Shown in pieces: positions 19,260-28,539 of a DNA stretch of 64,000 nt. This DNA is from JAVBSX01 sp031549565. Lineage in GTDB: Bacteria; Planctomycetota; Planctomycetia; Pirellulales; Thermoguttaceae. Location of the stretch: positions 1 to 64,000 of the forward strand of contig JAVBPO010000005.1 in assembly GCA_031549565.1 (NCBI GenBank), read 5' to 3'. The position numbers and the translations under genes were made by a program. The notes below the pieces were generated by a model that was not told the DNA's origin, did not search any database, and saw nothing but the letters and a program-made list of their open reading frames with translations. Position 1 is the first letter of the stretch. Every line of letters begins with the position of its first letter.

Positions 19260-22200
19260 TCAATTCGCCGGTTGCTCTTGCTGGCGACCGGGGAGATATT
19301 GGAGCGGATTGAGAATCGACGGATTGAGCCAACGAGTCGGCGGGGTCGGCGCGGGTTGTTCCAACGGGACTTCCGGCGCGGTTCCGAAGAGCACCGGGCG
19401 GATCGAAATGTCGTCGATCCACGCTTCTCCGATTCCGCTGAGGTAAAACCGGGTCTCGAACAGTCCGTCGGACGGCGCGTATCGGAAAAATGCGAACTGA
19501 CGCCAACCGTTGGTCTGGTAAAATCGCAGCGCCAACGGGTCGCCGCCGATCGAGTCCCAAATGATCAAACCGTCGGCGCTCCCTTTGATCCGCTCGCGGA
19601 TGTTGATCCAACCGGACACGCACAATAATTGGCCCGTATTGACCGGGATCGCCGGGGTCGTGATCCAGATCGGGGCTGTTTCCACCTGGAGATTGCTTTC
19701 CGGTTTCGACGATTCGACGTACAGACGTAAATTTCGGGAGCCGGTGCTGCCGGGCCGCGGATCTTCCGACACGAAACGCGCGTGGGAAGTAATGTCCTTC
19801 TCCCACTGGTGTTGTTCATGACGCCAACCGACCGCTTTCCAGTTGGCCAGCGGACATTCAAAATCGCCGTACAACAACATTTCCTGCCCTTGCGTCGCGG
19901 TTCGGAAATTGTTGTACATCGAAATGTAAAACGGGATCGTCGTGAAGCCGGTCGAAACCGGCGTCAGGGAACGGTTGGAGTCGGACCGCGTCGCGACATA
20001 CCACATGTCCCGTTCCTCCCCGCGAATTCCCCGGGTCGCAAGCTCCGCTTGAAGGTACGCGTGCGAGAAATCGTTCCGCTTGAAAAGATCCTCTCCCCGC
20101 GCGATATCCTCTCGCGTCATTTTCAGGAGCGTTTCCTGTTCGGGAAATCTGACCAGCGGATTATTGTCGCTGGCCAAAGTCGGAATCGTCCGACTGTCCG
20201 CCGCCTGTTTGAGCATCTGGAACGTTTTTTCATCCGATTCGAGTCGCATTCGCGCCAAGTCCAACGCAAGTTGCACCATGGTCGGTCCGTAATCCCGCGC
20301 GCGCGTTTCGATCCGGCCGCGGAACGACACGTTTTCCGTCATGAAGATCATCGAAGTCATCGACGCGTCGTTGATCCGCAGCCGTGTTCCGCCGGCGACT
20401 CGTTCGGCGGGAACCCGTTCGAAAACGCCGGGAGTCAACAGAAGTTTGTCGTATGTTTCCGGAATCGAAACTTTGAATTCCGTCCCGCCTGTCACGGCCG
20501 CTTGCCCCATCGCGTATTGGCTGTTCACTTCGTTCCAAAGCGGAAGAAGCAACCGAGCCCGGTCCAGATACAACAGAACGCCGGACAGTTGCGGATGGTT
20601 CGATTCGTAATGTCCGATCACGGTCCCCTCGGCGAACCATTCTTCGATGAGCATCAGTTCGAGGTTGAGCAGCGCCAACGCCTTGACACGGTATTCCGTT
20701 TCCGGATTCTGGTCCGTCAGCGGCGTTTGCGAGGTGAACAACAGCCCGTGCGAACCGGCGGCAATCGCCTGTCGGACCATCAATCGCATCTGGTCGACCG
20801 AAACGACGACCGGCTGCTCCCGATGTCCGCCGAACAGGTCCCACTGCGCGACGAGATTGGCGTCCGGCTGCGTCTGAACCGCGGTCCAGCGGGGCGTGCT
20901 CGGCAACAGCTTCTTTTCGTAATCTTTCAGCCAAGCACCGTATTCGACCAGATCGAGCGAAGTCAACAGCGGTTCACGACGCATCATGACGATCAAGTCC
21001 TGAATCTTGCTGCTGAAATCCAATCCGCCGCTCTCGATGGAGCAGATGAAGGGCCGTCCCTGCCGGGCGTTGCGGTCCGCCGCCTGGATTTTTCGGGCGC
21101 GTAATTCGATTTCGGAAACGCTCGGTTTGACGAGGTATTCGCCGAGATTCCAGCAAAGGACGTTTTGATATTCCGCCGGCGTCGGAGCGATTCGATCGTA
21201 AGCGCTCGTTCCATGGGCATCCGGCCTTTCAACGCCGATTTCCGCCGGCGGGGGACAGATGATCCAGAATTGCTTTCGCATCGCTTCTTCGAGCAACTCG
21301 CGGCTCGGTGTCGAGGAAAGCCAAATCGTGTTGAATCTCATGCTCCGAAGGAATTCCAACGGTTCGCCGCGATATTCGATTGCCCGAATTCCGAGCGATT
21401 TCTTGACTCCTTCGTTCTGGTCGAAAAGCCGAATCATCTGCCCTTCGAGCTTGATCGTTTGGACCGGGAGTTGATTTCGCGTCACCTCCTGGGCTCCGTC
21501 CGAGTAGTAAACCGTTTCGGTCGCATCCGCGTAATTCGGTTCCTGCAAACGACGCTCGTTGTAGTTGACCAAATGGATTGATTGCGTCGGATCCATGCGC
21601 ATCATCCCGTCATCTTGCCCGTTGAGCTTCTTTTTCAGTTCGACGTTGTAGGGATCCTCCAAACGCCGACCGCTGTTGCTTGTCAAATCCCAAACGACTT
21701 GACCGGTTTCGTATTCGGTCGTATGTTTGGAAAACACCGGTCCGGAAACCGTTTTGGCAAGAAAACCACTCATATTGACCGGATCGAATTTCGGCTTGAA
21801 CCCGCGACTGGCAAGGTCTTCGACCGTTTTGGCAGGCCCTTTCGGCGAAGAACTGCCGACCATCTCGATCCGCTGAATTTGATAAACCGGCGAGGCGGTC
21901 TTGGGAAATCCTTCGCTTTTCGGTTCCGTTTCCTCTTCGGAATCGGCTTCGTCTTGGGAGGGATTCGTTTGTTTCGCGTATTCCTGCTGTTCCAGTTGGT
22001 CCAATTCGAACCAGTAAGCGGCACACTCCGGCTCCAAACGACCGAATTCCTTACTTTCCTTACCTAGAACCCCCCAGATGGGAGCACAGCCGTCGACTTT
22101 CGTTTCTCCGATCCAAAGCTTCTTTTCAGACGGGCGATTATCGGGATTCGGCAAACCTTCGACATACAGAATCAGTTGCCGAACGTACATATTGCTGAAA

Positions 22201-22754
22201 TCGAGCTTATACTCCAGTTCGCCGCGCAGGTTTTGAGCGGTTTGTTGAGCAAGTTTGTAAAGATTCGGACTCGAGAAGTCGAGTTTCTGCCAATCGCCGA
22301 CCTTCGAGTAGCGGGCTCCGGTGATGAGAAACGTGATCGGTCGTCCGGTATTCGGGTTTGTTTCCCGCGGAAGGACGATTTGAGCGCCCAGCGTCAACCC
22401 GGCTTGGTTCGATTTGACCCAAACGGAGGGGGACAGATCCTCGATCAGACACGGAAAATCGATTTCACGACCGAAGAACAGATCCGTTTTCTTCGGAAAG
22501 GCCATGGAAACATACTCCGAAGCGGCCCCCTCGCGCGAATCTTTACTGTCGATACTGTGTTTAACGATTGCGATACGTTTGTCGATATTCAGCAGTTTCC
22601 AGCGGGTGTTGTTCGCCGCCAAATCGGCGGGAGCCGGGGGGACGCCGGTCATAATGAGCGCAGTATTTCCCGAACCGCCGATTCCAGCGGCAGCCACAAC
22701 GGACACAGTCGCAAAAAAGGCGAGAATGATCGAAAAAAACAAACGCGACGGCAT
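19260..22754 (-). CDS. 1164-residue secreted protein of unknown function
   Basis: A signal peptide (RLFFSIILAFFATVSVVAAAG) and then a long protein with no motif I can assign. The middle (about 470-800) has features of a TIM-barrel sugar-hydrolase-like fold (FLRSMRFNTIWLSS, MRKQFWIICPPP, AAGSHGLLFTSQ). The C-terminal 150 residues read as a carbohydrate-binding-like beta-sandwich (LLYGDFECPLANWK, AWIDDISIRP). Such proteins are common in planctomycetes but uncharacterised. ATG 22754 gives the signal peptide; the longer frame runs into the MITE-like element. Confidence 0.8.
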   Translation of the reverse strand: MPSRLFFSIILAFFATVSVVAAAGIGGSGNTALIMTGVPPAPADLAANNTRWKLLNIDKRIAIVKHSIDSKDSREGAASEYVSMAFPKKTDLFFGREIDFPCLIEDLSPSVWVKSNQAGLTLGAQIVLPRETNPNTGRPITFLITGARYSKVGDWQKLDFSSPNLYKLAQQTAQNLRGELEYKLDFSNMYVRQLILYVEGLPNPDNRPSEKKLWIGETKVDGCAPIWGVLGKESKEFGRLEPECAAYWFELDQLEQQEYAKQTNPSQDEADSEEETEPKSEGFPKTASPVYQIQRIEMVGSSSPKGPAKTVEDLASRGFKPKFDPVNMSGFLAKTVSGPVFSKHTTEYETGQVVWDLTSNSGRRLEDPYNVELKKKLNGQDDGMMRMDPTQSIHLVNYNERRLQEPNYADATETVYYSDGAQEVTRNQLPVQTIKLEGQMIRLFDQNEGVKKSLGIRAIEYRGEPLEFLRSMRFNTIWLSSTPSRELLEEAMRKQFWIICPPPAEIGVERPDAHGTSAYDRIAPTPAEYQNVLCWNLGEYLVKPSVSEIELRARKIQAADRNARQGRPFICSIESGGLDFSSKIQDLIVMMRREPLLTSLDLVEYGAWLKDYEKKLLPSTPRWTAVQTQPDANLVAQWDLFGGHREQPVVVSVDQMRLMVRQAIAAGSHGLLFTSQTPLTDQNPETEYRVKALALLNLELMLIEEWFAEGTVIGHYESNHPQLSGVLLYLDRARLLLPLWNEVNSQYAMGQAAVTGGTEFKVSIPETYDKLLLTPGVFERVPAERVAGGTRLRINDASMTSMIFMTENVSFRGRIETRARDYGPTMVQLALDLARMRLESDEKTFQMLKQAADSRTIPTLASDNNPLVRFPEQETLLKMTREDIARGEDLFKRNDFSHAYLQAELATRGIRGEERDMWYVATRSDSNRSLTPVSTGFTTIPFYISMYNNFRTATQGQEMLLYGDFECPLANWKAVGWRHEQHQWEKDITSHARFVSEDPRPGSTGSRNLRLYVESSKPESNLQVETAPIWITTPAIPVNTGQLLCVSGWINIRERIKGSADGLIIWDSIGGDPLALRFYQTNGWRQFAFFRYAPSDGLFETRFYLSGIGEAWIDDISIRPVLFGTAPEVPLEQPAPTPPTRWLNPSILNPLQYLPGRQQEQPAN

Positions 22755-22776
22755 TAGAAATGTTATAATGGTCCTA

Positions 22777-23029
22777 GAGAGGACGCCGAAAAATGGGTAA
22801 AAGGCAAGCAAAGGATGGTAAACGGGGAGGGATTTCGATCTAAAATCTGGTCCCCTCGTCCCCGGTACTCCGGGGGAGAGGGCTAGGGTGAGGGGGTGGA
22901 GCTGTTTGACGCCTCATTTCCCCTCACCCTAACCCTCTCCCCGGAATACCGGGGAGAGGGGACCGGCGTTTTAGTATATTTAACCTGATTGTTTTCTGCA
23001 TGCTTGACCTAGATTACCGCAGCCTCTTG
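22777..23029. mobile_element. MITE-like element, long form, inverted orientation
   Basis: Same family as 7437-7670 in the other orientation: two palindromic GGTCCCC/GGGGACC blocks separated by a spacer with GGAGCTGTTTGACGC, edges GAGAGGACGCC and TTACCGCAGCCTCTT. It fills the gap upstream of the 1164-residue protein. Confidence 0.7.
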
Positions 23030-23128
23030 AAAATACGCAAAAACACGGCGAAGAGTATCGTATTTATCGAACTGTGAAAAGAGCAATTCTTCCCCAAAAT
23101 CCTATTTTTCCTGACTTCTTCCGATTCC

Positions 23129-23383
23129 ATGCAAGATTTGTCGACAGTAGCGGAACTCTCCGAACTTCTTTCCCTGATCGAAACCTTGCCGGACGAGTCG
23201 CGGGCAGTCTTCGAGAAAGCGCTCGCTCGAACTGCCGAGAGCATTACCCGCCGCCAACGGATCCTCCAATACGTCCAGGAAACGCTCTCCCAGTTGCGTC
23301 TTGACATGAAGTACATGATGTTCGACCTCGAAGCCACCCGCCGCGAACGAGACGAATTGTTGAGGAAAGAGGAGAGAGGATAG
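23129..23383 (+). CDS. Small coiled-coil protein, 84 residues
   Basis: A short, highly charged, all-helical protein (LSLIETLPDESRAVFEKAL, RRQRILQYVQETLSQL) with no membrane segment or cysteine. It resembles small regulatory or scaffold proteins, but I recognise no family. Supported by an ATG start, biased amino-acid content and lack of an overlapping gene. It stands alone between the MITE-like element and the kdsB leader repeat. Confidence 0.55.
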   Translation: MQDLSTVAELSELLSLIETLPDESRAVFEKALARTAESITRRQRILQYVQETLSQLRLDMKYMMFDLEATRRERDELLRKEERG

Positions 23384-23390
23384 AGGTTTT

Positions 23391-23547
23391 TAAATAAGAA
23401 AATAAGAAATAAAACAGGTGTGAAACATAAAGGAAGGTAATTTCTTATTTCTTATTTTCGACTACTGGCTACCGACTACTGACTACTTCTTCAACGCTCG
23501 CTTGCGCTTCCCGCTCTGTCTATTTGTTATTTGTTATTTGTTATTTT
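23391..23547. repeat. Composite heptamer repeat block upstream of kdsB
   Basis: Three heptamer types in series: AATAAGA units (23391-23413) paired with TTCTTAT (23440-23458), then CTACTGA-type units (23461-23487), a CGCTTCCCGCTCTG repeat motif (23505-23518), and TTATTTG units (23520-23547) that reach the kdsB start. Confidence 0.85.
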
Positions 23548-23553
23548 GCTCCA

Positions 23554-24306
23554 TTGAATTCCTTCATCATTATTCCGGCCCGGTTGGCTTCGACGCGATT
23601 GCCGCGTAAAATGTTGCTCGACGAGACGGGGAAACCGTTGATCCAGTACGCTTACGAAGCGGCTCAAAAAAGCCGTTTGGCAAAAGGGGTCTGCATCGCC
23701 TGCGATCACCGTGAGATTTACGAAGCGGTCGAAAAGTTCGGCGGAAAGGTTCAAATGACCGATCCGAACGCGCAGAGCGGAACAGATCGGATCGCCGAAG
23801 TCGCCGCGGCGCTCGACGGAATCGACATCATCGCCAACGTCCAAGGGGACGAGCCGGAAATGGATCCCAATGCGATCGACGCGGTGATTCAACTGCTCCT
23901 CGACCACCCCGACGCGGTCATGTCGACGGCCTGTACGCCGATTCGGGATCGGGAAACGCTCGAAAATCCCGCCTGCGTCAAGGTCGTTTTCGATCACACC
24001 GGAAAAGCGCTGTATTTCAGCCGAAGCGTGATTCCACACCCACGCACCTGGAGCGACACGCTGCTCCGGTCGGAACCGCCGCTGTTTTATTTGCACCTCG
24101 GTTTGTACGCTTATCGCAAAGATTTTTTGTTGCGGTACCCGAACCTCCCGCCCTGCGCGCTAGAGAAAACGGAATCGCTCGAACAGCTCCGCGTCCTGCA
24201 CGGCGGTTATCCGATCATGGTCACCGTCGTCGAAAAAGCCCCTCACGGAATCGACACCCCGGAAGATTACAGGAAGTTCGTGGAATCAGGAGTCAGTAGT
24301 CAGTAG
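23554..24306 (+). CDS. kdsB: 3-deoxy-manno-octulosonate cytidylyltransferase
   Basis: About 250 residues. It activates Kdo with CTP to CMP-Kdo for lipopolysaccharide core synthesis in the cytoplasm. The signature IIIPARLASTRLP is at the N-terminus and NVQGDEPEMD forms the metal/substrate loop. No ATG is available at the right place: the start is TTG 23554, or TTG 23524 inside the heptamer repeat. The C-terminal VSSQ and stop codon come from AGTCAGT heptamers. No other Kdo gene lies in the window. Confidence 0.93.
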   Translation: MNSFIIIPARLASTRLPRKMLLDETGKPLIQYAYEAAQKSRLAKGVCIACDHREIYEAVEKFGGKVQMTDPNAQSGTDRIAEVAAALDGIDIIANVQGDEPEMDPNAIDAVIQLLLDHPDAVMSTACTPIRDRETLENPACVKVVFDHTGKALYFSRSVIPHPRTWSDTLLRSEPPLFYLHLGLYAYRKDFLLRYPNLPPCALEKTESLEQLRVLHGGYPIMVTVVEKAPHGIDTPEDYRKFVESGVSSQ

Positions 24307-24402
24307 TCAGGAGTCAGGAGTCAGGAGTCAGGAGCACATTTCTTATTTCTTATTATTTGTTATTTCACCCGTAATTCGTAATTCGTAATTCGTAATTAAA
24401 AA
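24291..24402. repeat. Composite heptamer repeat between kdsB and LOG gene
   Basis: AGTCAGT/AGTCAGG units (24291-24333, including the kdsB stop), TTCTTAT and TTATTTG units (24339-24366), then four TAATTCG units (24371-24398) ending nine bases before the next start. Three different 7-mers are chained in one gap. Confidence 0.85.
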
Positions 24403-24406
24403 AACC

Positions 24407-25315
24407 ATGCTTTCCAATCACGAAAAAATGGCTCCGATGCTTGATCCGTCGCTGGAGTTTAAAGCCAATGGGGCGGACCGGGATTCTTTGGCACAATTGC
24501 TTGATTCGCCGAGTTATGAAATCGCGTTCAAGGACGAGCAGTTCATTCTCAGCGATGCGGCCCGATCGATTCGGATTGAGCTGGAAGTTTCCAAGCCGGA
24601 GTGGTTTTTCAAACAATACGGCATTCGTTCGACGATCATCGTTTTCGGCAGCGCACGGTTCGTTGACCGGGAAACCGCACTCGCCAGACTGCAACAGGCG
24701 AAAAACGACGCCGAAAAAGACCCGGGCGAAGAACGGTTTCAAAACGCGTTGCGCAAAGCGCTGCAGGATGTGGAAATGAGCAAATATTACGAGCTGGCTC
24801 GGGAGTTTTCCTTGCTGGTGTCACAGCGAAACCAATGCAATCCGAACGTCAATCACGACGGCGTCTACGATTACGTGATCTGTACCGGCGGCGGCCCCGG
24901 TATCATGGAAGCCGGGAACCGCGGCGCGCATGAAGCGGGGGCATTGTCCGTCGGATTGAATATCAAGCTCCCCTACGAGCAGCGGCCGAACCCGTACATT
25001 TCGCCGCAGTTGTGTTTTCAGTTTCATTATTTCGCGACCCGAAAGCTCCATTTCCTGCTCCGGGCCAAAGCATTGGTCGTCTTCCCCGGCGGATTCGGGA
25101 CGTTCGACGAGATGTTCGAAGCGTTGACGCTGCGACAAACGAATAAAATGCAGTCGCTCCCGGTCATTATTTTCGGTCGGGATTTTTGGGAAAAGACGAT
25201 CAACTTCAATCACCTCGTTGAAACCGGCGTCATCAATCGCGAGGACTTGGAGCTGTTCAAATACGTCGACACCCCCGAAGAAGCCTGGGACATCATCCAG
25301 GCGTTTCATCGCTAA
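24407..25315 (+). CDS. LOG family (lysine decarboxylase-like Rossmann) protein
   Basis: A 302-residue protein of the TIGR00730/LOG family. The nucleotide-fold hallmark GGGPGIMEAGNRGA is near the middle and PGGFGTFDEMFEALT follows. Family members with this motif hydrolyse cytokinin-type nucleoside monophosphates or bind nucleotides; they are not lysine decarboxylases. The N-terminal 75 residues before IIVFGSARF are an extension relative to the short form, so this is the longer bacterial variant. It may cleave a nucleotide ribose-phosphate bond (inference). Confidence 0.88.
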   Translation: MLSNHEKMAPMLDPSLEFKANGADRDSLAQLLDSPSYEIAFKDEQFILSDAARSIRIELEVSKPEWFFKQYGIRSTIIVFGSARFVDRETALARLQQAKNDAEKDPGEERFQNALRKALQDVEMSKYYELAREFSLLVSQRNQCNPNVNHDGVYDYVICTGGGPGIMEAGNRGAHEAGALSVGLNIKLPYEQRPNPYISPQLCFQFHYFATRKLHFLLRAKALVVFPGGFGTFDEMFEALTLRQTNKMQSLPVIIFGRDFWEKTINFNHLVETGVINREDLELFKYVDTPEEAWDIIQAFHR

Positions 25316-25322
25316 AACAAAT

Positions 25323-25421
25323 CAGAGCGGGAAGCGTAAGCGAGCACTTAAAAAAATAGCCGGTAGTCAGCAGCCAGAAATAACAAATAGACTCCTGACC
25401 CCAGACTCCTGACTCCTAACC
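25323..25421. repeat. Mixed repeat between LOG and GNAT genes
   Basis: Starts with the CAGAGCGGGAAGCG motif also seen at 23505 and 55366. AGTCAGC-type units follow, then their complement (ACTCCTG ... ACTCCTGACTCC) directly before the acetyltransferase start at 25422. Confidence 0.7.
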
Positions 25422-25958
25422 ATGATCCAAATCATTGACGAGCGAGAGATGGATGCCGCTTTGGATGGGGGTATCAAGACGTTTCTCGGGGAGATTTTTC
25501 CCGAATGGAAAGAGATTTTCCATCAACATCGGCGTTGGCACAAGACGGCGCCGATCTTCACGACGCTTTGCCGGATCGACGAGCGGATCGTCGGGCATAT
25601 CGCGGTCGTGGTTCGCGCGATTACGACGACGTGGAATTTTCGCTATTACGTCGCAAGCATCCAAGGGGTCGCGGTCGCCCCGGACCAGCGTCATTCCGGC
25701 TTGGCTCACAAGCTCCTGGCCGAAACGCTCGCCGAAGCGAAACGGCGGGGATTCGTGTACGCGATTCTTTACTGCAAAGAACCGCTCGTCGATTTCTACA
25801 GGTCCCAAGGCTGGAAGCTGACGGAAGACCATGTTGTCATGCGCAACGAGGAGGATCTCCCGATTTCCATGCGGTCGAATTGTCCGATGTACTACGAACT
25901 GACGGGCGAACCGTTTCCGGAAGGCCCGCTGGATGTGCATAATTTCGGTCCGCCGTAA
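25422..25958 (+). CDS. GNAT family N-acetyltransferase
   Basis: A 178-residue GNAT. The acetyl-CoA-binding motif A is VAVAPDQRHSGLAHKLL, preceded by the beta-4 strand and followed by an ILYCKEPLVDFYRSQGW motif B segment. The acceptor is unknown. It is convergent with the porin gene, nine bases apart. Confidence 0.85.
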   Translation: MIQIIDEREMDAALDGGIKTFLGEIFPEWKEIFHQHRRWHKTAPIFTTLCRIDERIVGHIAVVVRAITTTWNFRYYVASIQGVAVAPDQRHSGLAHKLLAETLAEAKRRGFVYAILYCKEPLVDFYRSQGWKLTEDHVVMRNEEDLPISMRSNCPMYYELTGEPFPEGPLDVHNFGPP

Positions 25959-25966
25959 GTCGCGTC

Positions 25967-27229
25967 CTAAAACTTCACGACCGTCGAGACGCCGCCGGAA
26001 AGTTGCGAACTTTTCGTGCCGCCGGCGAACACCATGCGCCCGTTGTCGTAGTCGGTCCAGTCGTACCGCAATTCAGGCCGGATCATGACTTTCGGGCAGA
26101 CGTTCCAGTTGGCACCGAGCGTGATTTCGTACAGATCGCCCCCCTGGCCCCCGGTGTACGGCCCTGCGTCGAAGATCGTTCCTTCGGCCCGCTGCCATTC
26201 GCCGCGAAGCCCGACCGCCCACTTCGAGTTGATCGTGTAGATCAGGTGTTGGTTGATTCCATAGGATTTCGTCGTATAGCTGCCGGGTCCTTGGTACGCT
26301 CCGTCGAAGTCGTTGTCGGTGTAGAGCCCTTCGATCATATAGAACCAGCATCGATTGATTTGATAGGTGAAAACCAATGTCTGGATCAACTCTTTACCCG
26401 ACTGATAGTTGCGTCCGTAGGTCATGACGTCGGCCGGAATGTCGACGCCTTCATTATCGGTGTAAAAGACGCTGTACCGCAGCGAGGTTGCGTTCGAGGT
26501 CTTCAACGTGACACCGCCGAGGAACCCGTTGTCGTTGAACCGGCCGCCGAAGCTGCTGTGATACCCCGCCGTCCAGCCGCCGGAAACGGTCACGCGATCG
26601 CTCAGTTGGTATTCGGCAATCGCACCGTCAAGCGTCAGTGGAGTGTTATAGCAAGTGTAAGCGTGCGAATAGAAGAACGACGCGACCGCCGGCAAAACTT
26701 CGTGGGTCATGCACGGGGCGAATTTACCGACTTTGAATCTCAGATTTCCGTACCCCGCTTCGGCGTAAAGCTGCGCGATCGAAGAATAGTAATCCCCGGT
26801 TCCCCAGTTGTAATCGAACGTATGATCGCCGAAGCTCTGCGTGTATTTCGCATCGGTACCGAAAACGAAATCGCCCGTGAAACCCCAGTCGAAACCGCAG
26901 CGGGTGTCGAGCTTCTTGGTCATGCCGACCCAAAGCTGGTTGAGCTTGACATCGGACGGCTGTTCGGTCATCAACAGATACGAGTTGCCGGAATACGGAT
27001 CCAGATTGCGACTGGCCGGCGAGGTTAGACCCGTATCGTACTCGTTCGTCGAACCGTGGTTGTTGACCGTGATTCCGGCTTCCATCCAACCGTAGAACTG
27101 GAACGGGCATTTTTTCGCGCAATTCTGGCCGAGCAGGGCCTGAAACTCCGACGTTTGATCCGCGGAAACGCCCGATGCGAGTACGACGGCGAAAATCGTG
27201 CTAAGGAAAAAGTGAAAAGTGGTTTTCAT
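25967..27229 (-). CDS. Outer-membrane beta-barrel protein (BBP2-like porin)
   Basis: About 420 residues. A signal peptide (FFLSTIFAVVLASGVSAD) is followed by a mature part made of alternating beta strands rich in Tyr, Gly, Asn and Thr, and it ends in Phe (STVVKF), as outer-membrane barrels do. Short Cys pairs (NCAKKC, TRCGF, RCWFY) occur. This matches planctomycete BBP2-type barrel proteins thought to be outer-membrane porins. ATG 27229 is chosen so that the signal peptide is N-terminal. Confidence 0.83.
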   Translation of the reverse strand: MKTTFHFFLSTIFAVVLASGVSADQTSEFQALLGQNCAKKCPFQFYGWMEAGITVNNHGSTNEYDTGLTSPASRNLDPYSGNSYLLMTEQPSDVKLNQLWVGMTKKLDTRCGFDWGFTGDFVFGTDAKYTQSFGDHTFDYNWGTGDYYSSIAQLYAEAGYGNLRFKVGKFAPCMTHEVLPAVASFFYSHAYTCYNTPLTLDGAIAEYQLSDRVTVSGGWTAGYHSSFGGRFNDNGFLGGVTLKTSNATSLRYSVFYTDNEGVDIPADVMTYGRNYQSGKELIQTLVFTYQINRCWFYMIEGLYTDNDFDGAYQGPGSYTTKSYGINQHLIYTINSKWAVGLRGEWQRAEGTIFDAGPYTGGQGGDLYEITLGANWNVCPKVMIRPELRYDWTDYDNGRMVFAGGTKSSQLSGGVSTVVKF

Positions 27230-27513
27230 AACTCGGTTGATTCTCCTGATGGTCCCCAATGCTCAGCGTGGGCTTGGCTTGTTTTTCGAAAATTCAACGC
27301 CGCCGGGTGTACGACGACGCCGCATCCTGTATAATTTTACCGAACCGGTTTTTCCCTCAGAATCGATCACGCATCCTTGCACGACATTCCGACCGGGTCT
27401 GTGGGGTATCGTCCCCGCAAATGGAAAAACGTGAGTCGTTTGATTTCCAAAACCTCAATTCAAGAAGAAAACCCGACCGCGGAGAACGATTGTAGGGGCG
27501 GTGATGAACGTGC
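27230..27513. other. Intergenic region upstream of the porin
   Basis: About 280 bases between the divergent porin and SDR genes. No gene or repeat is convincing until the SDR leader repeat begins at 27514. It presumably contains the porin promoter on the minus strand, but no clear -35/-10 pair was identified. Confidence 0.35.
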
Positions 27514-27629
27514 TTATTAAATAAGAAATAAGAAATATGAAATAAATTCTGACCAAAAAACTTGCTGCTCATCAACTTCTATTCCATATTCCATATTTCT
27601 TATTCCTTATTCCTTATTTCTTATTTTCA
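27514..27629. repeat. Inverted heptamer repeat, SDR leader
   Basis: Left arm AATAAGA units (27514-27547), right arm ATTCCAT/TTCTTAT/TTCCTTA units (27580-27629). The pyrimidine arm ends eight bases before the SDR start. Confidence 0.85.
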
Positions 27630-27636
27630 TTCAGTT

Positions 27637-28428
27637 ATGTCAACTTTCCTCAACGATCTTTTCGGGCTTGACGGGCAATTTGCGGTGATCATCGGCGGGG
27701 CGGGTGAGCTTGGCGGGGCGCTTGCGGCGGGGCTGGGGCAAGCCGGAGCAAAGGTGCTCCTTGCCGACCGCAGTGAAGAAACATGCCGCGCGCGAGTCGA
27801 AAACCTTAAACCGCTCGGAATCGACGTCGATTATGCGGTGGTCGATATTACCAATCGGGAATCTCTTGAAAATCTGCTAAAAACATCGCTTTCAAAATCT
27901 TCGTCAAAACCGGCAAAAGTGGATATGCTCGTCAACTGTGCGGGGATCAATGTCGGCAATCCGTTCTTGGAAGTCGATCCGGACACGTGGGATAGAATCA
28001 TGGCGGTCAACCTCAAAGGGACGATGGAATCGTGCCAGGTGTTCATCCAATCGATGCTTGAAACCGGCGGCGGTTCGATCTTGAACATCGGGAGCGTCAA
28101 TTCCGACAAACCGCTTTCCCGGGTCTTCGCTTATGCGGCGAGCAAAGCGGCGGTCGTCAATTTGACGCAAAACATCGCCCAAGAGTTTGCGACGCGGAAT
28201 ATACGGGTCAACGCGATTTGTCCCGGCTTTTTCCCGGCGGAGCAGAATCGAAAACTTCTCGACGAAAAGCGGATTGAAAACATCATGCAGGGCACCCCGA
28301 TGAACCGATACGGAACCCCGGACGAACTCGTCGGCGCCGCACTGCTGCTGCTTTCCCGCAAAGCCGGAAGCTACATCACCGGAACCGCCCTGTACGTCGA
28401 CGGCGGATTTACCTGCTCCTGGTTTTAA
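27637..28428 (+). CDS. Short-chain dehydrogenase/reductase
   Basis: A 263-residue classical SDR. The cofactor site is GGAGELGGALA, NCAGINVG is the NNAG-equivalent, catalytic Tyr and Lys are in YAASKAA, and the typical C-terminal YVDGGF is present. It looks most like the gluconate/fructuronate or 2-deoxy-D-gluconate dehydrogenase branch, so it may reduce a keto-acid sugar (inference). It uses ATG 27637; the 25 upstream in-frame residues are read from the heptamer repeat. Confidence 0.9.
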   Translation: MSTFLNDLFGLDGQFAVIIGGAGELGGALAAGLGQAGAKVLLADRSEETCRARVENLKPLGIDVDYAVVDITNRESLENLLKTSLSKSSSKPAKVDMLVNCAGINVGNPFLEVDPDTWDRIMAVNLKGTMESCQVFIQSMLETGGGSILNIGSVNSDKPLSRVFAYAASKAAVVNLTQNIAQEFATRNIRVNAICPGFFPAEQNRKLLDEKRIENIMQGTPMNRYGTPDELVGAALLLLSRKAGSYITGTALYVDGGFTCSWF

Positions 28429-28539
28429 TTGAATTACGAATTACTAATTACGAATTGGGGAAAAGAACAATGATACTTCTGCAAGTGTTTCCCTCTTTTC
28501 GTCCCTGTCGTCTGTCCTCTATCCTCTATCCTCTACTCC
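28427..28539. repeat. Two different heptamer arms between SDR and efpL
   Basis: Left arm is TAATTAC-type (28427-28457) and overlaps the SDR stop. Right arm is CTATCCT-type (28505-28539) and touches the efpL start. The arms are not complementary to each other, unlike most gaps. Confidence 0.75.

Noticed and set aside
24291..24402. Tandem repeats considered as a CRISPR array
   Set aside because: The unit is seven bases with no unique spacers between units, and no cas gene is in the window.
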